Shown here in pieces: positions 15,473 to 24,284 of a stretch of DNA of 64,000 nt. This DNA comes from Candidatus Rifleibacteriota bacterium (GTDB lineage Bacteria; Muiribacteriota; Ozemobacteria; Ozemobacterales; Ozemobacteraceae): NCBI GenBank assembly GCA_012517355.1, contig JAAYVD010000126.1:107438-171437 (forward strand). Reading direction: 5' to 3'. Position numbers and translations under genes: made by a program. Position 1 is the first letter of the stretch. Every line of letters begins with the position of its first letter. The notes under the pieces were generated by a model. The model ran no database searches and had not been told where the DNA came from. It worked only from the letters and a program-made list of their open reading frames with translations.

Positions 15473-16738
15473 TCAGGGGGCGGCCGTGGCTCCGGGGGCA
15501 GGGGCAGGCGCGAGGGCTTCCGCCATGGCGATGCGGTCGATGGCGGGGGGGTGGCTGTAGAGCCAGAACACCCGCCAGGGGTGGGGCAGCAGGTCTCCCC
15601 GGTTGTCCCGGGCCAGTCGCACCTCGGCGTCGATGAAGGTCGAGGCCAGGCCGGTCAAATCGAGAGACGCCCGGTCGGCCTGCCGCTCGAAGTACTGGCT
15701 GATCTGGGCCTCCACGGGCGCCAGCAGCAGGTTGCCGGCGATGGTCAGCACCAGGAGGAACGGCACGTTGGCCGCCGACCACAGCGGTTGCAGCCGGAAG
15801 GCGGGTTCCGCGGCCAGCCAGGGGAAGATCCACCACAGGGCGAAGGCTCCCGCCAGGCCGCCCAGGAAGCCCAGGGCGATCCCCTTGGTCATGTGGTCGT
15901 GCTGCCAGTGGCCGACCTCATGCGCGAAGATGAGGGCCGCCTCGTCGACGGTATGGCTCTTGATCAGCGTGTCGTAGAGCACGATGCGCTTGCGCGAAAA
16001 CAGCCCGGTGAAATAGGCGTTGGTGTGCTTCGAATACCGGCTCTCGTCGATCTCGAAGATATCCTCCACCGGGACCCCCGCCCGTTCGGCGATGCCCAGG
16101 ATGCGCTCCCGCAGGGCCCCGCCGGCGAGAGGCTTCTGTTCGTAGAACAGCGGGGTGATCACGATCGGGAACAGGACGGTCAGCACCGCCCCGAACAGGG
16201 TGGTGGCCGCCGGCAACCCCACCGGCCAGGCCCGCGGGAAGGTGCGGATCACCCACAGCGCCAGCATCACCCCGGCCACCTGGACGGTGGTTCCCACGGC
16301 GAACCCTTTGGCCCACCGCCAGAACCACTGGCCCGCCGTCATCGTCGAGAACCCCATGCGGTGTTCGCAGACGTACCCGAGATACCAGGTCACCGGCAGG
16401 GAGACCAGGCTGTACAAAGTGTAGAAGGCCAGGAGGAACAGGACGTTCCCCAGCCAGAACCCGCCCCCGGCCAGGGCTTCGCAACGCTGGTGCAGGCCGG
16501 CGAAGAACCCCGAGAAGATCCCGAGCAGCAGCAGGCCCACCTGCCAGTACTGCGAGACCACCCGGACGGCGAAGCCGTTGCGGGAATATTCGCGCCCCCG
16601 GGCGATGTCCTCTTCCGTGAAATGGACCAGCACCCGGCTCCGGGCTGCCGGGTCGGGGTTCCCCTGCCAGGCGAGGAACAGCAGCCCTCCCCGCAGGAGG
16701 GCCCACACGATGAGGATCGTCCAGAAGAGGCGCAACAT
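15473..16738 (-). CDS. Ste24-like M48 family membrane zinc metalloprotease
   Basis: A 421-residue M48A-type protease like the CAAX prenyl protease Ste24. It has a membrane helix at the N-terminus, several further helices between about 62 and 195, the zinc motif HEVGH (273-277), and the downstream family segment SQYFERQADRASL containing the third ligand Glu. Other family marks are the FEIDESRYSKHTNAYFTGLFSRKRIVLYDTL segment and SHPPAIDRI near the end. Full length for the family. In bacteria such enzymes do membrane protein quality control; a prenylated substrate is not implied. It stands alone on the minus strand with ATG 16738. Confidence 0.93.
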   Translation of the reverse strand: MLRLFWTILIVWALLRGGLLFLAWQGNPDPAARSRVLVHFTEEDIARGREYSRNGFAVRVVSQYWQVGLLLLGIFSGFFAGLHQRCEALAGGGFWLGNVLFLLAFYTLYSLVSLPVTWYLGYVCEHRMGFSTMTAGQWFWRWAKGFAVGTTVQVAGVMLALWVIRTFPRAWPVGLPAATTLFGAVLTVLFPIVITPLFYEQKPLAGGALRERILGIAERAGVPVEDIFEIDESRYSKHTNAYFTGLFSRKRIVLYDTLIKSHTVDEAALIFAHEVGHWQHDHMTKGIALGFLGGLAGAFALWWIFPWLAAEPAFRLQPLWSAANVPFLLVLTIAGNLLLAPVEAQISQYFERQADRASLDLTGLASTFIDAEVRLARDNRGDLLPHPWRVFWLYSHPPAIDRIAMAEALAPAPAPGATAAP

Positions 16739-16862
16739 GGGCGTTCCCCCACCCTAGCGGTTCCCCCGCTCCCCGTCAAGCACGCCGGCAGCCGAGCCCA
16801 CCCGGCGAGGTGCCGGAATGGGGGTCCCCGTGTCGCGAAGGACATCCGGAAGCGGAGGGCCA

Positions 16863-16892
16863 TTGACAAGTGAAGGCCGGAATTCCCATAAT
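16863..16892 (+). promoter_or_regulatory. sigma70-like promoter of the small four-Cys protein
   Basis: TTGACA (16863-16868), 18 bp, CATAAT (16887-16892), 17 nt before ATG 16910. Confidence 0.65.
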
Positions 16893-16909
16893 CCCCATGG
16901 AAAACCCGT

Positions 16910-17104
16910 ATGTCCCAGCTGCCTCCGCGCAAACGCCTCGATTGCCGCCAGTGTGCCCACTTTTATGTCACCTGGGAAAAGGCCATGCCGTTCGGCTGCC
17001 GGGGCCATGGGTTCAAGTCGGCGCAGATTCCCAGCCAGGTGGTCTTCTCCAGCTCGGGACTGGACTGCCTGCTCTTCCAGCCCAAACCCGTCCCCCGTCG
17101 CTGA
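16910..17104 (+). CDS. Small conserved four-cysteine protein
   Basis: A 64-residue protein with C12xxC15, C30 and C53 in the pattern DCRQCAHFYVTWEKAMPFGC.., then GFKSAQIPSQVVFSSSGLDC. I recognise this as a widespread uncharacterised short family (CxxCxHFYxTWxxxxPxGCR...GFKS...PS..V...SG..C..F), sometimes mislabelled uracil-DNA glycosylase. The cysteines suggest a small metal-binding knuckle. The gene has its own promoter and a compact 5' leader. The stop overlaps the first unit of an 18-bp tandem repeat. Function unknown. Confidence 0.8.
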   Translation: MSQLPPRKRLDCRQCAHFYVTWEKAMPFGCRGHGFKSAQIPSQVVFSSSGLDCLLFQPKPVPRR

Positions 17105-17147
17105 GACGGCCCCGTCGCTGAGGCGGCCCCCGTCGCTGAGGCGGCCC
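17094..17147 (+). repeat. 18-bp tandem repeat, three units
   Basis: Three near-identical units of CCGTCGCTGAGRCGGCCC. The first carries the stop codon of the preceding small gene. Confidence 0.6.
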
Positions 17148-17172
17148 AGGCACTGACCACGCCCATCCGGAC

Positions 17173-17230
17173 CCGACCGACACGAGGTCGGCCATACCCC
17201 TTTGCCGCCACGGATGGCGCAAGGGGGCCG
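17173..17230 (+). repeat. Dispersed palindromic element, copy 2 (short)
   Basis: The head CCGACCGACACGAGGTCGG is followed by CCCCTTTGCCGCCACGGATGGCGCAAGGGGGCC, so the arm and return arm are kept but the inner hairpin seen at 41060 is missing. It lies between convergent genes. Confidence 0.65.
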
Positions 17231-17266
17231 TCACGGTTCGATCCCCCCCCCAACCTCTTCCTGGAA

Positions 17267-20200
17267 TCAGGGTCGGGTGCCGTCCGTGCCCGTCGTCGCT
17301 GGAACGGGGCCATTCCCCGCCGGGGAAGCGACAACGTCCACCACGGCCACGGTCAGGTCGTCGTCGAACCCCTGACCCGCGGCGTGGGCCTGCACGCCCC
17401 CGAGGAGGACCTCGAGCGCCTCCTCGGGGGTGGAGGGCGGCAGCGAGGCGATGATCGCCTCCAGGGCGGGGAAACCGAACACCTGGCCGGCGGGGTTCCG
17501 GGCCTCGATGACGCCGTCGGTGTAGAGGAACACCCGGCTGCCCGGCTCCAGCCGACGCTCCAGGTCGACGTATCCACGCGGGTTCCGCACCCCCAGGGGC
17601 AGGCCGGGGCGGCCCAGGCCGGTCGGGACCCCGTCGGGGCCTCGCAGGTAGGGGAACGGGTGGCCGGCATTGGCGAAGACCAGGTCGCCGCCTGGCCGCA
17701 GAAAGCCGACCTGGCAGGTCATCGCCTTGGACCGGCGCATCTGTTCGCGGAACATCCACCCCATGCCGTCGAGGACCCCCGCCGGGGTCGCCCCCGGTCG
17801 CCGGGACAGGTGGGTGAACGCCGACTTGGCCATGGCCACCCCCAGGGCGGCCGACACGCCATGCCCGGTCACGTCGCCCATGACGAAGGCGAGCGTGCCG
17901 TCGGGCAGCGGCAGGGCGTCGGTGTAATCGCCCCCCACCTCCTGGTTCATGGCGCACCGGCCCAGAAACACCCCGCCGGCCCCGGTGACCCGCCCGGCGG
18001 GCAGCAGTCGGGCCTGGATGATGCGGGCCATCTCCAGCTCCTCGAGGGTTCCGAGGGTCCGGTTGAAGGCATCAGCCAGTTCGTCCCACTCGTCGCCGGT
18101 GTGGCTGTCGATCCGGTGCCCCGTCTCGCGGCGGGCCATCGCCGCGACCCCGGCCTGCAAAGGACCCAGGGGAACCGCGGTCAGATCCCGGAGCATCCAG
18201 ACAATGACCCCCAGCAGCAGAGCGATCAGAACCACCCCGCCAACGGCCTGCCCCAGCCATTCCCGCCACTGCCCCGCCAATGACGCATAGGGTTTGACCG
18301 CGAACAGGCAGTAGGAGGGAAGGTTGCGGCAGGCCAGGCCCGCCAGCAGGACCCGCTCCCCCCCGACCCAGGTGACTTCCTGCCAGGTCCGATGGCCGGC
18401 CTGCACCCGTTTCTGGAACCGCGCCAGGAAATCCGGACCCCAGGCCATCCCTCCCGCCACCGACGCCACCGACGAACCCAACGCAACCGTCCCTCGCGAC
18501 GCTCCCGTCCCTCCCGACGCCACCGATGCAACCGTCCCCCCCGACCCTCCAGTCCCCCCCGTCCCTCCAGGCCCACCCGACGCTCCCGACGCTCCGGACG
18601 CATCGGTCCCTCCCGACGCCACCCACGCCACCGACGCAACCGACACCCCCGACACCCGCGTCGCTTCCCTCGTTCCCTCGGTTCGCAGACGGACGGCCGG
18701 GGTGGCCAGGCCGACGGCGAACCCGGGATCCCAGGGGGTGACGCCGTCGTCGAAGGGGTTGGGGAACCGGAAGACGGCCAGGGGGCTCTGGGCGTAGAAC
18801 CGCACTTCGCCGGCAGGATCGAGCCGCTGGAACAGCCCCGTCAGATACTGGTATTCCAGCACCACCGTGTTGGCCACCAGCATGAACAGGTAGGCGACCT
18901 CCCCCATCTGCCGCACGAGGCCCAGGTAGAAACCGACCTTCTTCTGACCATTTCCCAGCACGACGAACGAGAAGAGGTTGTTGGTCATCGTCCGCTGCAG
19001 GTCGCCCATCTGGCCTTCCAACAGCCCTCCGTAGAGAAGGTCGGAGGCATCCTCCTGCCCGGCCGGCTCCCGTCCGGCCTGGGCGCCGGCCTCCCGGTTC
19101 ATTCCCCGAGCCAGCGTCTTGGCCAGGGTGGCCATCACCTTGCGAAGCTTGTCCTGCAACTCGGTCTTCGACATAGCCCAGAGCCTGGCGATCTGGCGGC
19201 CCTCCCCGGGGATCGTCATGATGGCCTTCACCTCGGTCGCCCCCGGCAGGTACCCTCTCCCGATCAACTTCTGGGCGAACATCCATCGGTGGTCGGGGGA
19301 GAGCCGCAGGAAGGGACGCAGCGGGCCGTCGAGGTAGGAACTGTGCCGCAGAGGGACCCCCGCCGAGCTGGTGAGATACCCGTGCTCGAAAAACGATTTC
19401 ATCTCCAGCTCGTCCAGCCGCTTCACGAGCGCGGGAACGGAACGCGTGCCCGAGGAGGTCCCCTCGAGCAGGTCTTTCATCCCCCCGGCGAACCGCTCCA
19501 GGAACACGGGGAACAGGTTGTCCAGGTGCTGCAGCCGCCGGACCAGCCCCCCCAACTCCTCGGCCTCCAGCGCCGCCCGCCGGTTCTCGAGGGACACCGC
19601 CCCGAGGATCACGGTCACCACCAACGGCAACCCGGCCGCCACGAGAACGCTGGTCGGCAGGAAGAACCCCAACCCGGGACGCGCCACGCTCTTTTCCCGT
19701 GACCTCCGCAACACCAGGGGAATCCAGAGCATCGGCAGGGCCAGGACCCATCCCGGAACGACCGGCGCAGGCCAGGGCGTGAACCCGGCCAGGACATATT
19801 CTCCGGGCCGGGGCAGGAAGGTCCAGCTCCCCCGCGCCCCGGCCGCCCAGGTCTCGCCGCACGCAGCCAGGGTCCTGGCCATCCCGAGCGCTTCCCCGAC
19901 GGTCATCCCGGCCCCGATCGGCCGTTCCCCAGCCCCGGACGGGTCGAGGAAGACGACGCGGTCGCCCCGCCGCCGGGCCCGGCGGACCAGGTCGCCGATC
20001 AGGGTCCGGCGCGCCAACCGGCGGAGATCGACCAGCAGTTGCAGCATCTCCAGCCGCCCGGAACCCTCCTTTCCGGCCACTTTCAGGTATTGCATCACGA
20101 TCAAATCGGGCGTTTCCCGCCGGCGGACAACCCGCTCCGCGGGGGGCAGCAACCGGTACCGGGCCAGGTGGCCGGTGGCCAGGAACGGCTCGAGCGGAAG

Positions 20201-20539
20201 GAGCCGGGTCCGCGTTCCCTCCCGCTGGTACAACTCGGTCCGCCGGTCGGACAGCACCACCTGGCAGAGCCCGGAACGGAAAAAGGGGCTCCGCGCCTCC
20301 AGCCGGCGCACCCACCCGGACCCGGGCAGGAGCCGACCCCGCCAGGACTGGAACAGGCCCCGGCCGAATGCCGTGAAAAAATCCTCCGGGGAGTCGCGGC
20401 GGATCATCTGCGCCAGGCGCCGTTCCAGCCGCTCCCGGGCCTGGGCGTGGCGCTGCCGCACCCCTTCCGCCGCGGTCCAGGCGGCCAGCGCGAGATTGGC
20501 CAGGAGCAGCAGGGCGATCCAGCGCCCCGTGCGGCTCAC
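17267..20539 (-). CDS. Membrane HAMP-SpoIIE (PP2C-type) phosphatase, second of pair
   Basis: A 1090-residue signalling phosphatase. It has a first membrane helix (about 7-25), more helices near 265 and 300, and a large region of about 400 residues with no recognised sensor domain. A last helix (about 770, VVLIALLLGVIVWML) leads into a HAMP-like linker (AVPLGPLQAGVAAMARRE, DEWDELADAFN). The C-terminal SpoIIE phosphatase has GGDYTD (about 868), GDVTGHGVSAAL and GFDDDLTVAVV, so the metal-binding Asp residues are intact. Such enzymes usually dephosphorylate anti-anti-sigma factors; none is nearby. The GTG start at 20539 overlaps the upstream stop (GTGA). A Ser/Gly/Thr/Val repeat tract interrupts the extracytoplasmic part. 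Confidence 0.87.
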   Translation of the reverse strand: MSRTGRWIALLLLANLALAAWTAAEGVRQRHAQARERLERRLAQMIRRDSPEDFFTAFGRGLFQSWRGRLLPGSGWVRRLEARSPFFRSGLCQVVLSDRRTELYQREGTRTRLLPLEPFLATGHLARYRLLPPAERVVRRRETPDLIVMQYLKVAGKEGSGRLEMLQLLVDLRRLARRTLIGDLVRRARRRGDRVVFLDPSGAGERPIGAGMTVGEALGMARTLAACGETWAAGARGSWTFLPRPGEYVLAGFTPWPAPVVPGWVLALPMLWIPLVLRRSREKSVARPGLGFFLPTSVLVAAGLPLVVTVILGAVSLENRRAALEAEELGGLVRRLQHLDNLFPVFLERFAGGMKDLLEGTSSGTRSVPALVKRLDELEMKSFFEHGYLTSSAGVPLRHSSYLDGPLRPFLRLSPDHRWMFAQKLIGRGYLPGATEVKAIMTIPGEGRQIARLWAMSKTELQDKLRKVMATLAKTLARGMNREAGAQAGREPAGQEDASDLLYGGLLEGQMGDLQRTMTNNLFSFVVLGNGQKKVGFYLGLVRQMGEVAYLFMLVANTVVLEYQYLTGLFQRLDPAGEVRFYAQSPLAVFRFPNPFDDGVTPWDPGFAVGLATPAVRLRTEGTREATRVSGVSVASVAWVASGGTDASGASGASGGPGGTGGTGGSGGTVASVASGGTGASRGTVALGSSVASVAGGMAWGPDFLARFQKRVQAGHRTWQEVTWVGGERVLLAGLACRNLPSYCLFAVKPYASLAGQWREWLGQAVGGVVLIALLLGVIVWMLRDLTAVPLGPLQAGVAAMARRETGHRIDSHTGDEWDELADAFNRTLGTLEELEMARIIQARLLPAGRVTGAGGVFLGRCAMNQEVGGDYTDALPLPDGTLAFVMGDVTGHGVSAALGVAMAKSAFTHLSRRPGATPAGVLDGMGWMFREQMRRSKAMTCQVGFLRPGGDLVFANAGHPFPYLRGPDGVPTGLGRPGLPLGVRNPRGYVDLERRLEPGSRVFLYTDGVIEARNPAGQVFGFPALEAIIASLPPSTPEEALEVLLGGVQAHAAGQGFDDDLTVAVVDVVASPAGNGPVPATTGTDGTRP
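18450..18670 (-). repeat. In-frame GASGG/VAS-type tandem repeat inside a phosphatase gene
   Basis: About 220 bp of short direct repeats (6-15 bp units such as GACGCCACC and CCCTCCCGACG) encode a Gly/Ser/Ala/Thr/Val tract (for example GASGASGGPGGTGGTGG) in the 17267-20539 gene. The reading frame is kept. Confidence 0.75.
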
Positions 20540-23500
20540 GATGGGCCTCCCACTTCGAGCAGGACGAGGGTCTGGTCGTCTTCGGGCACCTCCCGGCCGC
20601 TCCAGCGGACCACCTCGCCGAACAGGGAAGCCGCCGCGACGGCGGAGGGAAGCGCGAGCGTCGCGGCGGCCGCGGCCGCGAAGCGGTCGTAACCGAACGG
20701 CTGCCCCCCCGTCCCCGAGGCCTCGATCAGACCGTCGGTGAAGAGGACCACCCGGCCACGACCCGCCAGGACCAGGTCCCCGCCCCGGTAGGCCGGGTTT
20801 TTCCGGGCACCCAGGGGATACCCCGCCCACCCCAGCGGGATGGCCGGGGCGCCGGCGGGCCCGCCCGTGTCAGCGGGGGTTTTCCCCGTCAAGATTCCTT
20901 GGGCCTGGGGGTTTCCGGCGTCAAGCTTCCCCGTGGCGGCAGCGGCTTCTCCCGGCACGGCCCCCACGTCCAGGAGGCTTCCGGCAGCCCGCCCGGCCAC
21001 GGTGGTCGGGGCCGCCGGCCAGAACGCCGGGTAGGGGTGGCCGGCACAGGAATACCGCAGGTGCCGCGAGACCGGGTCGAAGACTCCGATCCAGAAGGTC
21101 ATGGGACGCATCCGGCCCGTCTGGCCAAGGAAGGTGGCATTCATGGCGGTCAGGATGGCGACCGGATCGTCGGTCTCCCGGGCCAGCAGCCCCAGGAGGC
21201 TCTTGGCCGAAGCCCCGACCAGGGCCGAGGCGATCCCGTGGCCGGCCACGTCGCCGATGGCAAACACCAGCCGGCCGTCGGCCCGCCGGAACCAGTCGTG
21301 GAAATCCCCTCCCAGGTCGGAGGCGGTCCGGGCCAGGGCCCGCACGCTCCACCCCTCGCCGGCGAGTTCCCCTTCCGGCCACAACGCCTCCTGCACGACC
21401 CGGGCCGTCTGCAGATCCTGCATCCCGTCCAGGACCCGGTTGAACCCGTCGGCCACCTCCGCCAGGTCGGCGATGGGCGCGGGGGGCACCCGGACCGTGA
21501 ACCGGCGATCCCGCATGGCCGCCAATCCGTTCTGCAGGTTGGCGATCGGGTCGAGGAGGCGGCGGGAGGTCCAGGCCGCCACCCCGCCGGCCACCAGCAG
21601 GAGAAGGACGGCCAGGAAGGCCGCCTGCACGGTCAGCCGCCCCGTCTGGTCGAGGATCTCCCGGTATGGCCGGGCGAGCACCAGGACGTACCCGTCAAGT
21701 TCCCCGCCGGGCATCGCGGTCAGCAGGTAGTCGGTCCGGCCGAGGCGGGCCCGCTGGTGCTGCGGCAGGCCCGTCGTGGCCGCCAGGTCACGCAGGCGGC
21801 GGAGCACGTGATGGCGGCCGGCGGCCAGACCGGGAAAGGCCGGCCACTGGTCGCTCGGGTGCAGGGGCAGGGCTGCCATCCGCGCGCCCGGGTCGCCGCC
21901 TGCCGTAGACGCGCCCCCGATCCGCACGACGTCGGAAGGGCCCCCACCCCGCACGACGTCAGGAGCGGCCCGAATCCTCACGGCGTCAGGAGCGCCCCCA
22001 ACCCGCACGACGCCGGAAGCGCCTCCTTGCCGCCGGGGAGAGCGGCACCCACCGGCCGCTTCGCGCTCCGCCAGGGAGCCCCCCGACGCCGGCGACCACC
22101 GGCGGCCGGCCGGCCGGGCGACGAGCCGGCGCAGGTACCGTATCTGCCCCACCCGGGCATCGTGACGGACCAGCAGGACCGCCTGCATCGCGCCCCGCCG
22201 GTCGGGAAGGGCATCGAAATAGGTGAGGCGGGCCTCCTCGCCGATGGACATGCGCATGAGGCGGCCCCGGGCGAGGAACCATTCGTAGGGTTTCTGCGTC
22301 TCGGAGATGAACCCGGCGACGACGGCCTCGGTGTTTTCCGCCCCGGCCCGGACGTCGGACGGAGACGAGGCCGCGCCCGTCAGGTTCAGGTTGAACGCGC
22401 GCAGGATGTTTTTCCCCACCATGGCGATCAGGTCGCGGGACTTGCGCTGCACCTCGGCCGGGAGGTCGGTCTGGAACGAGTGGAAGACCGGGGTCTTCCC
22501 GGCGCGATCGATGAGGGCCAGGCTCGAGACCAGGTTCCGGCGCGGGCCCAGCGCCAGAAGGGTTCGTTCCAGGATCGGGCCGGCGGCCGCCAGGGGCCCG
22601 GTGCCGATCTCCGCCACCGCCCGCCGGAAACCCGCCACGAGAGGGGTGTACTCGTCGACCAACCCGGCGTCGATCTGCCGCAGGCGGGCCTCCTGGGACT
22701 CCTTCACCCGTTCGACCAGCAGCCGTTCCCGATAGTCCCGATCGCTGGTCACCGTGGCCAGGAAGACGGCGGAGGGCACCGCCCCGGCCAGCAGGTAGCC
22801 GAGGGCCAGCTTGCGACCCAGGCGGGGCCCGGTGAGGACGAACCACCCGCCGGCGCCGGCCAGGAACGCCAGCAGGCAGACCAGGAGCCGCGGATGCCCC
22901 AACCCGGTGCCGGGGAGCGCGGGCGGGGAGCCGAGGCAGAACAGCATCGCCTTGTCGGCTCCCGGGAGCAGGGCCAGGGGGCGGCCTTCCCACCAGGTCT
23001 GGTCGAGGCTGGGGGAAAGGCCCGGCAGGGCGGTGGCCAGGCCTGGGGGAAAGGCGGCTCCCGCGGGCCGGATCTCGCCAGGCCGGAGGGGGGACCACCA
23101 GCCGAGCGTCATCCTTCCCCCGACCAGGGTGTTGAGCCGCCGGACGGCGGCGTCGAGCATCCGTGGCGGATCGATCCCGCCCCGATGGACGAAGGCCACC
23201 AGGAACCCCGCAGGGGATCCGTCGCGGCCCCCGAGCCGCCACCAGCCGGCCCAGGTCTTCTCGTCGCCGTTGAGCAGATCGACCAGCACCCCGGGCGCCC
23301 CGGCCAGCCGCCTGGCCGCCTCGGGGTTGCCGGCGAATCCTCCGATGATCTTGGGGGGAACCTTCGCCCCGGGGTCGAGGATGGCCTGCAGGAATCTCTG
23401 GGAAGCGACGACCACCTGGGCCCGGTGCCCGGGCAAGGGCACCCGTTTCCCGGCGGCATCGAACAGGTAGAGGTCGACCAGGCGGGGGTACCGGCGGGCG

Positions 23501-23799
23501 AGAGCCGCCGCCCGTCGGGCGAACCCGGCGGTGGTCCAGGGTTGCTGGCAGAGGCGCTCCAGGAGGGTGCCGAAGAAGGGGGCGACCTGGCCCCGGTTGG
23601 CGGCCTGGATCAGGATTTCCCGCATCGTCTGCCAGTCCTGTTCCTGGCGGTCGAGACGGGCGGCGCGGTCGCGCGCATCCAGCCAGGCCAGGGCCAGGAC
23701 GATGGTCAGGCCGGCCATAACCGCCATCGGCCCGATGCCGGTCGTCAACCTGCCTCCTCCTCGATGGGAGGGTCCTGTCTCCTCCGCCTTGTGTTCCAT
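20536..23799 (-). CDS. Membrane SpoIIE (PP2C-type) phosphatase, first of pair
   Basis: A 1087-residue paralogue of the next gene. It has an N-terminal helix (about 22-40), membrane segments near 310-360, a large non-cytoplasmic-looking region, a helix at about 735 (VQAAFLAVLLLLVAGGVAAW), a HAMP-like stretch (LLDPIANLQNGLAAM.., EVADGFNRVLDGMQDLQTAR), and a SpoIIE phosphatase domain with GGDFHDW (about 829), GDVAGHGIASAL, CAGHPYPA and PEDDQTLVLLEV. An about 70-residue loop is inserted between CAGHPYPA and the following PLGARKNPAY segment. AGGAG lies about 5 nt before ATG 23799. It is translationally coupled to the second phosphatase, so the two may form a hetero-oligomeric sensor. Confidence 0.87.
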   Translation of the reverse strand: MEHKAEETGPSHRGGGRLTTGIGPMAVMAGLTIVLALAWLDARDRAARLDRQEQDWQTMREILIQAANRGQVAPFFGTLLERLCQQPWTTAGFARRAAALARRYPRLVDLYLFDAAGKRVPLPGHRAQVVVASQRFLQAILDPGAKVPPKIIGGFAGNPEAARRLAGAPGVLVDLLNGDEKTWAGWWRLGGRDGSPAGFLVAFVHRGGIDPPRMLDAAVRRLNTLVGGRMTLGWWSPLRPGEIRPAGAAFPPGLATALPGLSPSLDQTWWEGRPLALLPGADKAMLFCLGSPPALPGTGLGHPRLLVCLLAFLAGAGGWFVLTGPRLGRKLALGYLLAGAVPSAVFLATVTSDRDYRERLLVERVKESQEARLRQIDAGLVDEYTPLVAGFRRAVAEIGTGPLAAAGPILERTLLALGPRRNLVSSLALIDRAGKTPVFHSFQTDLPAEVQRKSRDLIAMVGKNILRAFNLNLTGAASSPSDVRAGAENTEAVVAGFISETQKPYEWFLARGRLMRMSIGEEARLTYFDALPDRRGAMQAVLLVRHDARVGQIRYLRRLVARPAGRRWSPASGGSLAEREAAGGCRSPRRQGGASGVVRVGGAPDAVRIRAAPDVVRGGGPSDVVRIGGASTAGGDPGARMAALPLHPSDQWPAFPGLAAGRHHVLRRLRDLAATTGLPQHQRARLGRTDYLLTAMPGGELDGYVLVLARPYREILDQTGRLTVQAAFLAVLLLLVAGGVAAWTSRRLLDPIANLQNGLAAMRDRRFTVRVPPAPIADLAEVADGFNRVLDGMQDLQTARVVQEALWPEGELAGEGWSVRALARTASDLGGDFHDWFRRADGRLVFAIGDVAGHGIASALVGASAKSLLGLLARETDDPVAILTAMNATFLGQTGRMRPMTFWIGVFDPVSRHLRYSCAGHPYPAFWPAAPTTVAGRAAGSLLDVGAVPGEAAAATGKLDAGNPQAQGILTGKTPADTGGPAGAPAIPLGWAGYPLGARKNPAYRGGDLVLAGRGRVVLFTDGLIEASGTGGQPFGYDRFAAAAAATLALPSAVAAASLFGEVVRWSGREVPEDDQTLVLLEVGGPS
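21905..22025 (-). repeat. In-frame ~30-bp tandem repeat inside the first phosphatase
   Basis: Four diverged units around CCGCACGACGTCGGAAG encode repeats of the form DVVRxGGxP / DAVRIRAAP within the 20536-23799 protein. It is a second, unrelated repeat insertion in the paired paralogue. Confidence 0.7.
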
Positions 23800-24083
23800 G
23801 GTCTCCTGTCGTTCGTCCCTGGACCCTGACCCTTCGGCCCCTGCCCTACCCCACCCCTTTTGCCGACGGCGGCACCAGGCGACCGGATGTCGGCAGTCCC
23901 GGGTGCGGCCGTGGATGGCAGCGCCACCCCCAATCGTGTCTTGCCCGGAACCGTCCACCGCGGGCCGCCGCCCGGAGAGCCGGCCACATCGGGCCCATGG
24001 GCCGGACGGCCCGATGACCGGCGGGGTCGATCCGATCCCAGGCTACCGGAACCCGCCGGGAATGGCAATCGCCGTCTCCGGGT
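23800..24083. other. Non-coding gap between divergent phosphatase and murC units
   Basis: No gene is supported. The part 23878-23930 (CGACCGGATGTCGGCAGTCC..GGATGGCAGCGCC) looks like a decayed copy of the dispersed palindromic element, but the match is weak. Confidence 0.3.
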
Positions 24084-24112
24084 TTGCGCCGGCCAGGCAA
24101 GTGTGATATGGT
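24084..24112 (+). promoter_or_regulatory. sigma70-like promoter for murC
   Basis: TTGCGC (24084-24089), 17 bp, TATGGT (24107-24112). It would give a leader of about 165 nt before the chosen murC start. Confidence 0.5.
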
Positions 24113-24284
24113 GTCGGCCATCATCATGCGAACCGCCATTGGGTTGTCCCGCCGCCGGGCCCGGCTGCCGGCCACTTCTTCCCCCACCTGGAAAAATTCC
24201 TCAGGCTTCTGCGGATTGCTTCCGATGGATATCGAAGAAGATTGGTTCCCCGCAGCCAACAGCAAGGAGGCAGGTATCCCCGAC

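Noticed and set aside
24084..24284. N-terminal extension of MurC from 24084
   Set aside because: MurC orthologues begin at the GIGGIGMSG Rossmann strand; the upstream frame overlaps the promoter.
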